From Lachnospiraceae bacterium (GTDB lineage: Bacteria; Bacillota; Clostridia; Lachnospirales; Lachnospiraceae), in NCBI GenBank assembly GCA_017526745.1, contig JAFXQX010000012.1, positions 99,607 to 163,606 of the forward strand: a DNA stretch of 64,000 bases, written 5' to 3'. The translations under genes and the position numbers were made by a program. This document shows, piece after piece, positions 50,701 through 59,446 of the stretch. A model generated the notes under the pieces. The model did no database searches and was not told where the DNA came from. It worked only from the letters and a program-made list of their open reading frames with translations. Within the stretch, counting starts at the first letter, position 1, and every line of letters starts with the position of its first letter.

Positions 50701-51208
50701 CTACTGTAAGCTGTTAAACGAGGCGGTAAGACGCAAAAAGGGCGAGGTGGTCTCCGAAGAAGAGACGGTGACGGTCGATCTTGACATTGATGCGTTCATT
50801 CCCGATACATACATCAGCAGTGAGGAACAAAAGATCGATGTGTATAAACGCATATCATGTATTTCATCCGAGGAAGAAAAGAACGATATGACGGATGAGC
50901 TGACCGACAGGTTCGGCCATATTCCCGCACCGGTTTCCAATCTCCTGGAAGTGGCATACCTTCGGACTATGGCACGTACTGTCTTTGTTACGGACATCAC
51001 GCAGAAACCGGCCGGGATAGAGTTCAAGGTAAAGAGCGACGCAGCCTTTGATCCTCTGTCCATAGGACCGTTCGTTGCACGGTATAAGGGCAGGTTAAAG
51101 CTTATCACCGGAGGACATCCGCTCTTTTTATTAAGGCAGGATCTGGGAAGATCGCAGACGCTTGGCGTATGTATGAAACTGTGTGAGGATATGAAAGCGC
51201 TATTGTAG
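47696..51208 (+). CDS. mfd: Transcription-repair coupling factor Mfd
   Basis: 1170 aa translocase that removes RNA polymerase stalled at DNA damage and recruits UvrA. Domains in order: UvrB-like region (about 20-330; GYVRNHQIEDKGQFSIRGGI, DVFPLTDDNPVRIELWGD), the RNA-polymerase-interacting domain (about 500-560; LKIGDYVVHESHGLGIYQGI), the RecG-like motor (Walker A GDVGYGKTEIA near 655, DEEQRFGV, LTATPIPRTLHMS, QLRGRIGRS), and the C-terminal TRCF domain (IDAFIPDTYISSEEQKIDVY). The start is the first of two adjacent ATGs within the end of pth. Confidence 0.97.
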   Translation: MMKAFDAPFSELAEYETLKSLLKKNSGIVCADGCADPQKLHMIYGMSDDFDFKIIVTFSETKAREICEDYRFYDNNVYLFPAKDLMFYQADIAGNAVTQQRMRCIRAMSEGQKCTIVTTVDAFMAHMAPPSSIRDGIIRIEEGETVLEDELAARLVSAGYVRNHQIEDKGQFSIRGGIIDVFPLTDDNPVRIELWGDTVESIRTFDLISQRSVSGISSVSVFPASELIVDDERLNKGLAAIKKEAEEARKRFRDEFKTEEGSNAYKIYSNLKEEVDISGRPGLNPDSFTGYFFEKTANLSDYFGEGTCLYFLDEPARMKETAAAIWEEYSESMRMRLEKGYALSTQARLISSADEVFASFERRNGVAMSTLAMPAATMHTTKSVSITAKAMTTYNNSFEGLLSDIRRYSKNSYRVIVLSASRTRGQRLAEDLRDNGLNAFFTEDYDRDVNPCEVMILYGRLSKGFEYPLIKFAVISEADIFTQRHRKKKPRFRHEGNRIAGFSELKIGDYVVHESHGLGIYQGIEQVNVDGVTKDYMKISYRDGGNLYIPATALDTIQKYASKDSHTPKLNKLGGQEWTKTKSRVREAVDVIAQDLVDLYAARSSRKGYEYGKDTVWQTEFEELFPFEETEDQEKAIEDTKRDMESDKIMDRLICGDVGYGKTEIAIRAAFKAVQEGKQVVYLVPTTVLAQQHYTTFVQRMKDYPVRIDLLCRFRSPSEIRTTVRDLANGSVDIVIGTHRVLSKDVKFKDLGLLVIDEEQRFGVSHKEKIKKIRENVDVLTLTATPIPRTLHMSLIGIRDMSVLEEAPQDRLPIQTFVMEYNEELVREAISRELARDGQVFYVYNRVSTIADMAAFLRTLLPDARVAFAHGQMKESELERIMYDFVSREIDVLVSTTIIETGLDIPNVNTMIIHDADRMGLSQLYQLRGRIGRSSRTAYAFLMYRRNKILKEEAEKRLLTIREFTELGSGFKIAMQDLEIRGAGNLLGERQSGHMNAVGYELYCKLLNEAVRRKKGEVVSEEETVTVDLDIDAFIPDTYISSEEQKIDVYKRISCISSEEEKNDMTDELTDRFGHIPAPVSNLLEVAYLRTMARTVFVTDITQKPAGIEFKVKSDAAFDPLSIGPFVARYKGRLKLITGGHPLFLLRQDLGRSQTLGVCMKLCEDMKALL

Positions 51209-51231
51209 TTACCGATTTTTAATGCTATAAT
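51203..51231 (+). promoter_or_regulatory. Promoter of fba
   Basis: TTGTAG (51203-51208, covering the mfd stop), 17-nt spacer, TATAAT (51226-51231). The leader to the ATG at 51294 is about 55 nt and has GAAAGGA as ribosome-binding site. Confidence 0.72.
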
Positions 51232-51293
51232 CGTTGCGGTTACGTGTATTACGGATTGACCCGGAATAAAATATAAAGAAAGGATGAATAGTT

Positions 51294-52262
51294 ATGTCAT
51301 TAGTTACCACAACCGAAATGTTCAAGAAAGCATATGACGGCGGATATGCAGTAGGTGCTTTCAATGTTAACAACATGGAGATCGTTCAGGGTATCACTGA
51401 AGCAGCAGGCGAGCTCAAGAGCCCCGTTATCCTTCAGGTATCAAAAGGTGCCCGTGCCTATGCCAACCATACATATCTTGTAAAGCTGGTAGAAGCTGCG
51501 GTTGAAGAGAATCCCGAGATCCCCATCGCTCTTCACCTTGATCACGGTGATACATTCGAACTTTGTAAGTCATGTATCGACGGAGGATTCACATCCGTCA
51601 TGATCGATGCTTCATCAAAATCATTCGAAGACAATATCGCACTTACCAAGCAGGTTGTTGAGTATGCTCACGCTAACGGCGTAGTTGTAGAAGCTGAGCT
51701 GGGAACACTTGCTGGTATCGAGGATGAGGTTGTAGTTGAGGCAGGTAAGGAAAGCTACACACGTCCCGAGGAAGTTGAGGAGTTCGTGGACAAGACAGGC
51801 TGTGATTCACTTGCTATCGCGATCGGAACAAGCCATGGTGCATACAAGTTCACTGCTGAGCAGTGTACAAGAAATGCAGACGGCATCCTTGTTCCCCCTC
51901 CGCTCCGCTTCGACGTTCTTGAGGAGTGCATCAAGAGACTTCCCGGATTTCCGATAGTTCTTCACGGATCATCATCGGTTCCCCAGGAATTCGTTAAGAT
52001 GGTAAACCAGTATGGCGGAAACATGCCCGATGCAGTAGGTATTCCCGAAGAACAGCTTCGTAAGGCTGCAAAGCTTGCGGTATGTAAGATCAATATCGAT
52101 TCCGATATCCGTCTTGCGATGACAGGTACCATCAGAAAGTACTTCGCTGAGCATCCTGATCACTTTGATCCCAGACAGTACTTAAAGCCCGCTCGTCAGG
52201 CTGTTAAGGACATGGTCGCACACAAGATCGTTAACGTGCTCGGTTCTGACGGCAAGGCCTGA
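51294..52262 (+). CDS. fba: Class II fructose-bisphosphate aldolase
   Basis: Zinc-dependent glycolytic aldolase splitting fructose-1,6-bisphosphate; 322 aa. Motifs: AVGAFNVNNMEIVQGITEAA, ALHLDHGDTFELC (zinc His and catalytic Asp), VEAELGTLAGIED, IAIGTSHGAYKF (zinc His), VLHGSSSVP (zinc His and phosphate loop). Codon choice is more biased than in neighbouring genes (for example GTT/GCT/CGT runs), as expected for a highly expressed enzyme. It has its own promoter and terminator. Confidence 0.96.
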   Translation: MSLVTTTEMFKKAYDGGYAVGAFNVNNMEIVQGITEAAGELKSPVILQVSKGARAYANHTYLVKLVEAAVEENPEIPIALHLDHGDTFELCKSCIDGGFTSVMIDASSKSFEDNIALTKQVVEYAHANGVVVEAELGTLAGIEDEVVVEAGKESYTRPEEVEEFVDKTGCDSLAIAIGTSHGAYKFTAEQCTRNADGILVPPPLRFDVLEECIKRLPGFPIVLHGSSSVPQEFVKMVNQYGGNMPDAVGIPEEQLRKAAKLAVCKINIDSDIRLAMTGTIRKYFAEHPDHFDPRQYLKPARQAVKDMVAHKIVNVLGSDGKA

Positions 52263-52289
52263 AAGCATACAGGCAGTTGCTATAACAAT

Positions 52290-52318
52290 AACGCCTCTTC
52301 CTGTCGGAAGGGGCGTTT
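52290..52318. terminator. Bidirectional terminator between fba and the GT2 gene
   Basis: AACGCCTCTTCC (52290-52301) pairs with GGAAGGGGCGTT (52306-52317) around a TGTC loop: 12 bp with one G-U pair, T residues after and A residues before. It lies between two convergent genes. Confidence 0.88.
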
Positions 52319-53114
52319 ACTGTTTGTTCTTATATGCAAGGTATGTATCGATCAGCGCACATATATATGTCCGGCCGTAGAATACCAATCGTTCCGCAAA
52401 AGTGTACCTGAGGTATTTTCCGCCCTGGCGGAACGCACGTATCTTTGCTCTTACGATCTTTTTCTGGTCAACCCGGCTCAGGCCTCCGTCCTTTTGCCTG
52501 TAGGCGGTACCGTATCCACCCGAGAAAAGGAAAGGACATTTCGACAGAAGCTTAAGCGACAGATCCCAGTCCTCAAACAGGTTCATGTCATGTACATATC
52601 CCCCGACCTCGATGTACGCATCCTTCGGGAAACAAATATCCCTTGCAACAAAAATGCCTATAGTCTGGGTCACCGTTCTGAACCGGAAGTTCTTCTGAAG
52701 ATCACGGAGGGTCATGTCGCAGCACACATTTCCTTCAGCATCCGTCAGTACGGTCTGTGAAAAAGCACATGCCGGAACAGAGGATGCGTTGATCTTTGCC
52801 ATCTCACGTGAAAGCTTTTTATCATCATAGAAAAAATCATCCGCGTCGATCGTTGTAACATATTCGGAACTGCACGAACGTATCGCCGCATCTCTTGCAT
52901 GGGAGACTCCCATGTTCGTATCGGCAAGTATCAGGCGGATCCGGGCATCTTTTCCGGCATAGTCGGAAAGGATGGTGCGGGAGTTGTCAGTTGAACAGTC
53001 ATCGTATATGACGATCTCCCTGACCGGGTAGTCCTGCGAAAGCACACTGTCAAGGCATTTGGGGAGATATTCGGCATTGTTGTAATTCGGTATGACAATG
53101 GACAGAGTTTTCAT
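52317..53114 (-). CDS. Family 2 glycosyltransferase
   Basis: 265 aa. GT-A fold: LSIVIPNYNNAEYLPKCLDS, VIYDDCSTDNSRTIL, MGVSHARDAAI, YVTTIDADDFFYDD with the DxD-type motif (about residue 93). A C-terminal segment has FEDWDLSLKLLSK (acidic catalytic region). No membrane segment. It is the only - strand gene of the glycan cluster, divergent from the ABC flippase gene with a start-to-start gap of 58 bp, so the two may share regulation. Confidence 0.9.
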   Translation of the reverse strand: MKTLSIVIPNYNNAEYLPKCLDSVLSQDYPVREIVIYDDCSTDNSRTILSDYAGKDARIRLILADTNMGVSHARDAAIRSCSSEYVTTIDADDFFYDDKKLSREMAKINASSVPACAFSQTVLTDAEGNVCCDMTLRDLQKNFRFRTVTQTIGIFVARDICFPKDAYIEVGGYVHDMNLFEDWDLSLKLLSKCPFLFSGGYGTAYRQKDGGLSRVDQKKIVRAKIRAFRQGGKYLRYTFAERLVFYGRTYICALIDTYLAYKNKQ

Positions 53115-53133
53115 GCACCCATTCTATCAAGGT

Positions 53134-53162
53134 TTGATAAGACATGCAATTTATAGTATAAT
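53134..53162 (+). promoter_or_regulatory. Promoter of the glycan cluster (ABC flippase onward)
   Basis: TTGATA (53134-53139), 17-nt spacer, TATAAT (53157-53162). The predicted transcription start is only a few bases before the ATG at 53173. Confidence 0.7.
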
Positions 53163-53172
53163 TTGGTATCTT

Positions 53173-54924
53173 ATGGAACTTATCAGAAAGTTTAACTACA
53201 TATTCAATACCAAACAGAAGGTGCAGTCCGTGCTGTTATGCATAGGGCTGTTTATCGGTGCGCTCCTTGAACTTGCCGGAGTCTCGCTTATCGCCCAGCT
53301 TGTAGGGCTCATAGAGTCTCCTTCATCCATACGCCGGTCGGCATGGATGAGCCGCCTGTATGACATGACGAGAGCATCATCCGACAGACAGTTCTTCCTA
53401 TATGCGGTGCTTGTGATGATCGGAGTGTATCTGTTCAAGAACATCTACCTGACTGTTATCGGATATGTGAAATACACTTTCATCTACAATAACCAGTTAA
53501 AACTGTCCGGTCGTCTTATCGACTGTTATCTGAAAAAGCCATATACCTATCATCTCGATAAGAACTCAGCAGAGATGATACGGTCGATAATGCTTGACAG
53601 TGAGAGGTTCTTCCAGATGCTTCTCACGATGTTCTCGGTGTTTTCCGAGGTGATGGTTTCGGCGCTTTTATGTATCTATCTTCTGATAGTCGACTGGATG
53701 ATAACCGTTTCCGTCATGGTGATACTGCTTGTATTTTCCGGCCTGTATCTTCTCATATTCCACAAAAGGACAAAAGAGAACGGAAAGATATCCCAGTACA
53801 ATGACGGTAAGATGCATCAGGCCATCAACCAGGCGCTCGGTGCGGTTAAGGATATCAAGATACTTCACAGGGAACAGTTCTTCGTAAATGCGTTTACCAA
53901 AAGAGGCGCAAGAAAATATACTGCGGTAAGGAATAACGAGATACTAGGACAGATCCCGGCATATCTGATAGAGACGGTATGCGTCGGTGCGATCCTTCTG
54001 GTCCTTGTGGTAAAACTATACAGTGGTCAGGACCTTACGGACATGATCCCTCAGCTAGCCGCATTTGCGATGGCTGCATTCAAGCTTCTGCCTTCGGTAG
54101 GAAAGGTCGACAATTACTTAAATCTCATCGTATTCTTGAAACCGTCTGCAGATCTGATCTACAGGGATATAAAAGAGACAGAGGATATGCTCGGCGTTAT
54201 GTCCGGCGACGAGACAGGATCACCGGAGCATGCGGATTCGATAAAGATAGAGAATGTAAGCTACACATATCCAAACTCCACCGTAGAAGTATTAAAGGAT
54301 GTCTCGTTTGAGATACCGGACGGCGCATCCGTCGGATTCATCGGACCTTCCGGTGCCGGCAAGACGACCATCGCCGATATAATCCTTGGAATACTTACTC
54401 CCGACAGCGGAAGGGTTATGTACGGCGAAATGAATGTACATGAGCATCCGCTGAAGTGGTCGAAGATGCTCGCATACATACCCCAGGCGATCTTTCTTGC
54501 GGATGAGTCGGTAAGATGCAATGTAGCTTTTGGCATCAATGAAGATGAAATAGATGATGAAAAGGTCTGGAATGCTCTTGCGGAAGCCCAGATGGATGAG
54601 TATGTAAGATCTCTTCCCGACGGACTTGACACCATGGTAGGTGAACGGGGAGTCAGGCTTTCCGGAGGACAGAGGCAGAGGATCGGTATCGCAAGGGCGC
54701 TGTACGGAGACCCGGAGATACTGGTACTTGACGAGGCAACGGCGGCATTGGATTCCGAGACGGAAGCAGCGGTCATGGAGGCGATCGACAGGTTCCGCGG
54801 CAGAAAGACTATGCTGATCATCGCCCACAGGCTCACAACGATCAAAAACTGCAGGATAATCTTCAAGGTCGGCGACAAGAAGATCGTCGATTATACGAAA
54901 GAGTTCAGGGAAGAGAACGGCTGA
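53173..54924 (+). CDS. ABC transporter/flippase, permease-ATPase fusion
   Basis: 583 aa from ATG 53173, chosen because the upstream part of the open frame (from 53092) lies in the promoter. N-terminal six-helix exporter domain (about 15-330; VLLCIGLFIGALLELAGVSL), then the ATPase domain (about 350-583): Walker A GFIGPSGAGKTTIADII, Q loop YIPQAIFLAD, signature LSGGQRQRIGIARAL, Walker B ILVLDEATAALD, and switch His in IIAHRLTT. The MsbA/PglK-type layout within glycosyltransferases suggests it flips a lipid-linked oligosaccharide across the membrane. The following gene starts inside its stop codon (TGATG). Confidence 0.9.
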   Translation: MELIRKFNYIFNTKQKVQSVLLCIGLFIGALLELAGVSLIAQLVGLIESPSSIRRSAWMSRLYDMTRASSDRQFFLYAVLVMIGVYLFKNIYLTVIGYVKYTFIYNNQLKLSGRLIDCYLKKPYTYHLDKNSAEMIRSIMLDSERFFQMLLTMFSVFSEVMVSALLCIYLLIVDWMITVSVMVILLVFSGLYLLIFHKRTKENGKISQYNDGKMHQAINQALGAVKDIKILHREQFFVNAFTKRGARKYTAVRNNEILGQIPAYLIETVCVGAILLVLVVKLYSGQDLTDMIPQLAAFAMAAFKLLPSVGKVDNYLNLIVFLKPSADLIYRDIKETEDMLGVMSGDETGSPEHADSIKIENVSYTYPNSTVEVLKDVSFEIPDGASVGFIGPSGAGKTTIADIILGILTPDSGRVMYGEMNVHEHPLKWSKMLAYIPQAIFLADESVRCNVAFGINEDEIDDEKVWNALAEAQMDEYVRSLPDGLDTMVGERGVRLSGGQRQRIGIARALYGDPEILVLDEATAALDSETEAAVMEAIDRFRGRKTMLIIAHRLTTIKNCRIIFKVGDKKIVDYTKEFREENG

Positions 54925-55940
54925 TGGATTATAAACTGAGCGTTATCTTCATAACATATAATCATGCCCCTTATGTTGAAAAGGCATTAAGGAGTATTCT
55001 GGCGCAGGAAACGGATTTTCCGTTCGAGGTTGTTATAGGGGACGATCATTCCACCGACGGAACGGGTGAGATATTAAGGACCATAGCAGACGAGTATCCG
55101 CCGCATGAGGCAAAAGGCTGCGGGGACAGGCAGATCAGACTGTATGTACGCGAGGAGAACACGGGCAAGCGCCCGACGCTTAACGTATATGAAACGACCA
55201 AAAGATGTAACGGTGACTATCTGGCCTACCTTGAGGGAGACGATTACTGGACCGATCCGTTAAAACTTCAGAAGCAGGTCGATATACTTGACAGGCATCC
55301 CAAATACATGGCGGTAACCCACTCCCTTCAGATGGTTGATGAGGCGGGGGATTCGATCACGGATCCTGATGTTCTGCAGGTAGGATCTCTTTATGACTGG
55401 GACGGAGTGTATACCTACAATGACTTCTGCTACAGCAAAAAATGGCCGGGTCATTATGCGAGCGTTGTCAGCCGCAATATTTATAAAGAAGAGAAATACG
55501 ATTATACGATACTGTACAGGGCAAGTGATTTTACCGATGATGCGATGATACTGCTGTTTTTGCTGATGCAGGGCGATATCTACCGTATGAGCGATGTCAT
55601 GAGCGCATGGCGGTATGTCAAAAAAAGCGGCGGATCAAACTGGAATTCGATAGCCCTAAGGCGTGACATTGCAAGGGATGACTGCTATATGTCAAGAAAG
55701 GTGATGCAGTGGATCGAGCAGTACAGGCAGCTCGGACCGTACAGTAAAAAACGATGTCTGGATGACTTCGGTCTGGCTCTCAAGGAATATCTCAGACGCC
55801 CTGACAGTACGAACAAAGCCTTTCTTAAGGATATGTACGAATACGGGATAACCCATGTGGTGATGCAGGATAAAAAGACATCGCTTCCCGGGTTTGCCGT
55901 AAGGTTTGTATTAAACAGGATAGGACTTGTAAAGATATGA
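54924..55940 (+). CDS. Family 2 glycosyltransferase
   Basis: 338 aa. LSVIFITYNHAPYVEKALRS, VIGDDHSTDGTGEILR, and YLAYLEGDDYWTDPLKLQKQ, the EGDDYW variant of the DxD motif typical of a GT2 subgroup in O-antigen/capsule clusters. No membrane segments. It overlaps the flippase stop by 1 nt and the DegT gene by 4 nt. Sugar specificity unknown. Confidence 0.9.
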   Translation: MDYKLSVIFITYNHAPYVEKALRSILAQETDFPFEVVIGDDHSTDGTGEILRTIADEYPPHEAKGCGDRQIRLYVREENTGKRPTLNVYETTKRCNGDYLAYLEGDDYWTDPLKLQKQVDILDRHPKYMAVTHSLQMVDEAGDSITDPDVLQVGSLYDWDGVYTYNDFCYSKKWPGHYASVVSRNIYKEEKYDYTILYRASDFTDDAMILLFLLMQGDIYRMSDVMSAWRYVKKSGGSNWNSIALRRDIARDDCYMSRKVMQWIEQYRQLGPYSKKRCLDDFGLALKEYLRRPDSTNKAFLKDMYEYGITHVVMQDKKTSLPGFAVRFVLNRIGLVKI

Positions 55941-57043
55941 GAATAAACGTTATCAGATCATCGATGCCTCCTTTTGAGGAGTATATGGAGAAGATCAGGC
56001 CTTTGTGGGAGTCGGTATGGCTCACAAACATGGGAGCGCTTCATAACGAACTGGCAAAAAGGCTTGAAGAGTATCTTGAAGTCCCTAATGTCTCGCTGTT
56101 TGTGAACGGTCACATGGCTCTTGAAATGGTGCTTCAGGCAATGGATCTTGAAGGTGAGGTCATCACCACCCCGTTCACATTTGCATCAACGACTCATGCG
56201 ATCGTAAGGAACAATCTCACACCGGTCTTTTGTGACATAGAACCCGACAATTACACTATCGATGCGGGCAGGATCGAATCGCTTATCACCGACAGGACAT
56301 GCGCGATCGTTCCGGTTCATGTGTACGGATGCATATGTGATGTTGAGGCTGTAGAACAGATAGCAAGATCGCACGGCCTCAAGGTCATATACGATGCAGC
56401 CCATGCTTTCGGTGTGAAGTACAAGGGTAAGGGCATTGGAAACTTCGGTGATGCTTCCATGTTCAGCTTTCATGCGACGAAGGTATTCCATACCATCGAA
56501 GGGGGCGCGATAACTACCGATGATGAGGAACTCATGGACAGGCTGTGGAAGCTCAAGGATTTCGGGATCAAAAACGAGGATATCGTTGACGGCATCGGTG
56601 CAAATGCCAAGATGAACGAATTCTGCGCTGCAATGGGTCTTTGCAATCTTGAGCATATCGACGGGGAAATAGAAAAAAGACGTCTTGTATTTGAGCGGTA
56701 TATGGATAATCTTTCGGGTATAGACGGTATATCACTGCTTAAACCCCAGAAAGACGTGACACCCAACTACGCATATTATCCTGTCATTATCAATGAGAAG
56801 GAGTTCGGTGCAAACAGACAGCAGGTCATCGACGCGCTGGCCGAAGAAGATATCCATGTAAGAAAGTATTTTTATCCTCTCACAAGTGATATGGACTGTT
56901 ACAGGGGTAGGTTTGACAGCTCTCTTACCCCGGTTGCAAAATGGGCTGCCGACAGGGCGGTCACACTTCCGATGAGCGCATCTCTTGATCTTCATGATGT
57001 AGACAGGATATGCGATATCGTAAGAAACTTAAGAGGTAAATGA
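55937..57043 (+). CDS. DegT/DnrJ/EryC1-family sugar aminotransferase
   Basis: 368 aa PLP enzyme. Signature region VPVHVYGCICDVEAVEQIA, VIYDAAHAFGVKYKGKGIGN, FGDASMFSFHATKVFHTIEG with the PLP-binding Lys in HATK, and a C-terminal YAYYPV...ADRAVTLPMS. These enzymes usually convert a nucleotide-bound keto sugar to an amino sugar, so an amino-deoxy sugar is expected in the glycan. ATGA overlap with the upstream glycosyltransferase gene. Confidence 0.92.
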   Translation: MRINVIRSSMPPFEEYMEKIRPLWESVWLTNMGALHNELAKRLEEYLEVPNVSLFVNGHMALEMVLQAMDLEGEVITTPFTFASTTHAIVRNNLTPVFCDIEPDNYTIDAGRIESLITDRTCAIVPVHVYGCICDVEAVEQIARSHGLKVIYDAAHAFGVKYKGKGIGNFGDASMFSFHATKVFHTIEGGAITTDDEELMDRLWKLKDFGIKNEDIVDGIGANAKMNEFCAAMGLCNLEHIDGEIEKRRLVFERYMDNLSGIDGISLLKPQKDVTPNYAYYPVIINEKEFGANRQQVIDALAEEDIHVRKYFYPLTSDMDCYRGRFDSSLTPVAKWAADRAVTLPMSASLDLHDVDRICDIVRNLRGK

Positions 57044-57047
57044 TTCA

Positions 57048-57986
57048 TTGATCATTGTAAGGTTTACTTCGGGTCTGGGAAACCAGATGTTTCAATACAA
57101 TCTTTATTCGCTGCTGAAGGAGAAGTATCCTTCCGCCACGGTCAAGGCGGATGTCTCGTGGTTTTACACAAATGACGAGCATCACGGATTTGAACTGTGC
57201 AGGATATTTGAGAACGTGCCTGATTCCCGGTTTTCCCTGGACAGGGCGTCGGCACGCGAGATATATAAGGTATCGGGGCAGATCCCCACGCTGTTTTCGG
57301 GACCTCTTGCAAAGCCGGTAAGATTTCTTCTGGGTCCGGTAAACAGAAAACTGCGCGAGGCCCGTATGCCCGAAAAATGCGGCATAACATTTGACCAGTT
57401 AAATGAGAAGTTTTCCGCTGAGCAGGTCACAAACATCGATCCCGGCAAAAATCATTACATCTTCGGATTCTTTATAGAAGAAGCGTATTACCGCAGCAGG
57501 ATCGGGACCCTGAAAGAAGAACTCGTGTTTCCGCCGCTGGAGGGCAGATGCGCCGCTCTTGCCGAGGAGATGAAAAGTGTCGAATCGGTATCGGTTCACG
57601 TAAGGCGGGGAGATTATCTGTCACAGACGTATGCGGACAGATTCCTGTGCCTTGACAGAAGCTATTATGAGCCTGCGGTAAATATCATACGGGAAAAAAT
57701 GGACTCTCCATGGTTTTACATCTTTTCGGAGGATCCTGAATTTGTCGAAAAAGAATTTGCCTGGCTCGATGATAAGACAATAGTCGATATCAATAACGGC
57801 AGTGACAGTTTCAGGGATATGCAGCTCATGACAAAGTGCAGGGCGAACATAATCGCCAACTCCACTTTCAGCCAGTGGGCATCGATATTGAACGAGAACG
57901 CCGAACATATCACGATCTATCCGGCAAGGTATATGTCGGACGAAGATACTGAAGAGCGCACTCTTCCGGGCTGGATAAGGGTTTAG
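57048..57986 (+). CDS. GT11 alpha-1,2-fucosyltransferase-like protein
   Basis: 312 aa, starting with TTG at 57048 (AGAGG at 57032-57036). The family-11 start MIIVRFTSGLGNQMFQYNLY, the donor-binding motif VSVHVRRGDYL (HxRRxDY), and a late block MTKCRANIIANSTFSQWASI all match GT11. Transfers fucose (or a related 6-deoxyhexose) from GDP to a surface glycan. No fucose-synthesis gene is in the window. Last gene of the glycan cluster, 4 nt after DegT. Confidence 0.9.
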   Translation: MIIVRFTSGLGNQMFQYNLYSLLKEKYPSATVKADVSWFYTNDEHHGFELCRIFENVPDSRFSLDRASAREIYKVSGQIPTLFSGPLAKPVRFLLGPVNRKLREARMPEKCGITFDQLNEKFSAEQVTNIDPGKNHYIFGFFIEEAYYRSRIGTLKEELVFPPLEGRCAALAEEMKSVESVSVHVRRGDYLSQTYADRFLCLDRSYYEPAVNIIREKMDSPWFYIFSEDPEFVEKEFAWLDDKTIVDINNGSDSFRDMQLMTKCRANIIANSTFSQWASILNENAEHITIYPARYMSDEDTEERTLPGWIRV

Positions 57987-58007
57987 GACGTATCATGGAG
58001 TAGACAG

Positions 58008-58457
58008 ATGACACCGTTTATTTGGCTGATGATAATCATAGCGGCTCTTGTTATAGAGTTTATCAGGATCGAACTGTATGGAGCCTGCGCTGCCGCAGGA
58101 GCTCTTGTAGGGCTCATCTTGTGCATCGCCGGTCTTGATGATATATGGCAGATAGCGGTCGCTGCAGCCGTTGCCGCAGCCCTTGTGGTACTGGTCCGGC
58201 CCGTGGGGATGAAGTATGTCATGAGGGCACGCCGTGATAAGGAACTCCTCAGCCTTGAGGGATGCGATGCGGTTGTGACATGCAGGATAGACAACGCCAA
58301 CAATGAAGGCATTGTCAGGATAGGCGGCAGAAACTGGTCGGCCAGGAGCAACAGGCCGAACGGAGTCATAAGAGAAGGTGAAGTTGTGACCGTCATAGCT
58401 ATGCGTGGTGAAGTGGCCTATGTTGATATAAAGCGCGAGAAAGGATATAAGAGATGA
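58008..58457 (+). CDS. NfeD-like membrane protein
   Basis: 149 aa. Three membrane segments in the first 70 residues (FIWLMIIIAALVIEFIRIEL, GACAAAGALVGLILCIAGL, IAVAAAVAAALVVLV), then a soluble OB-fold domain (about 85-145; GCDAVVTCRIDNANNEGIVR, GEVVTVIAMRGEVAYVDI). This is the short NfeD form that usually partners a stomatin/flotillin-like protein, but no such gene is adjacent. It overlaps argF by 4 nt. Confidence 0.85.
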   Translation: MTPFIWLMIIIAALVIEFIRIELYGACAAAGALVGLILCIAGLDDIWQIAVAAAVAAALVVLVRPVGMKYVMRARRDKELLSLEGCDAVVTCRIDNANNEGIVRIGGRNWSARSNRPNGVIREGEVVTVIAMRGEVAYVDIKREKGYKR

Positions 58458-59440
58458 GTTTAAAAGGAAGGGATTTTCTGACATTAAAGGATTTTACGAA
58501 GGAAGAGATCGAAGAGTTCCTCGATCTTGCTGCAGAACTTAAGGATAAAAAGAAGAAAGGTATTTTTGACAGACAGTATCCCGGAAAGAACGTGGCGCTC
58601 ATTTTTGAAAAGACGAGCACAAGAACACGCTGCTCGTTTGAGGTAGCGGCACATGACATGGGAATGGGATCGACATTCCTTGACCCTATGGCTTCACAGA
58701 TCGGTAAAAAGGAGAGTATCGCCGATACGGCATGTGTTCTCTCGCGTATGTATGACGGGATCGAGTACAGGGGATTTGATCAGTCCATTGTCGAGGAACT
58801 GGCAAAGTACGCCGATGTTCCGGTGTGGAACGGCCTTACGAATGAATATCATCCGACACAGATGCTTGCGGATCTTCTGACTATCAGGGAGCACCTGGGA
58901 TCGGTCGAGGGAAGAAAACTTGTGTATATGGGCGATGCCAGGTACAACATGGGCAACTCTTTAATGATCGCATGCACCAAGATGGGAATGCATTTTGTTG
59001 CCGCAACCACAAGGAAGTATTTCCCGAACGCAAAGCTTACCGAAGAGTGCAGAGAGTTTGCGAAGATATCGGGAGGATCCGTTACATTTGAAGAGGATCC
59101 CTACAAGGCCGTGGAAGGTGCCGACATCGTCTATACGGACGTGTGGGTGTCAATGGGCGAGCCTGATGAAGTGTGGGAGGAGAGGATCCGTGACCTGACA
59201 CCTTACAAGGTCACAATGGATATTATGAACCATGCAAAAAAGGATGCGATATTCCTTCACTGCCTGCCGGCGTTCCACGACCGCAAGACAGGCATCGGAC
59301 GGCAGATGGGAGAGAGGTTCGGGATCGCCGATATGGAGGTTACCGATGAAGTCTTCAGGAAGTATTCGGATGTCGTATTTGACGAGGCGGAAAATCGCAT
59401 GCATACAATAAAGGCCGTAATGGCGGCAACTTTGGGATAA
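58454..59440 (+). CDS. argF: Ornithine carbamoyltransferase
   Basis: Converts ornithine and carbamoyl phosphate to citrulline (arginine synthesis, or degradation in reverse). 328 aa. Carbamoyl-phosphate loop EKTSTRTRCSFEVAAHD, EYHPTQMLADLLTIRE, GDARYNMGNSLMIA, and HCLPAFHD near the C-terminus (catalytic Cys). No other arg genes are near, so biosynthetic versus catabolic use cannot be told; argF is used for convenience. Confidence 0.94.
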   Translation: MSLKGRDFLTLKDFTKEEIEEFLDLAAELKDKKKKGIFDRQYPGKNVALIFEKTSTRTRCSFEVAAHDMGMGSTFLDPMASQIGKKESIADTACVLSRMYDGIEYRGFDQSIVEELAKYADVPVWNGLTNEYHPTQMLADLLTIREHLGSVEGRKLVYMGDARYNMGNSLMIACTKMGMHFVAATTRKYFPNAKLTEECREFAKISGGSVTFEEDPYKAVEGADIVYTDVWVSMGEPDEVWEERIRDLTPYKVTMDIMNHAKKDAIFLHCLPAFHDRKTGIGRQMGERFGIADMEVTDEVFRKYSDVVFDEAENRMHTIKAVMAATLG

Positions 59441-59446
59441 CCGGAC

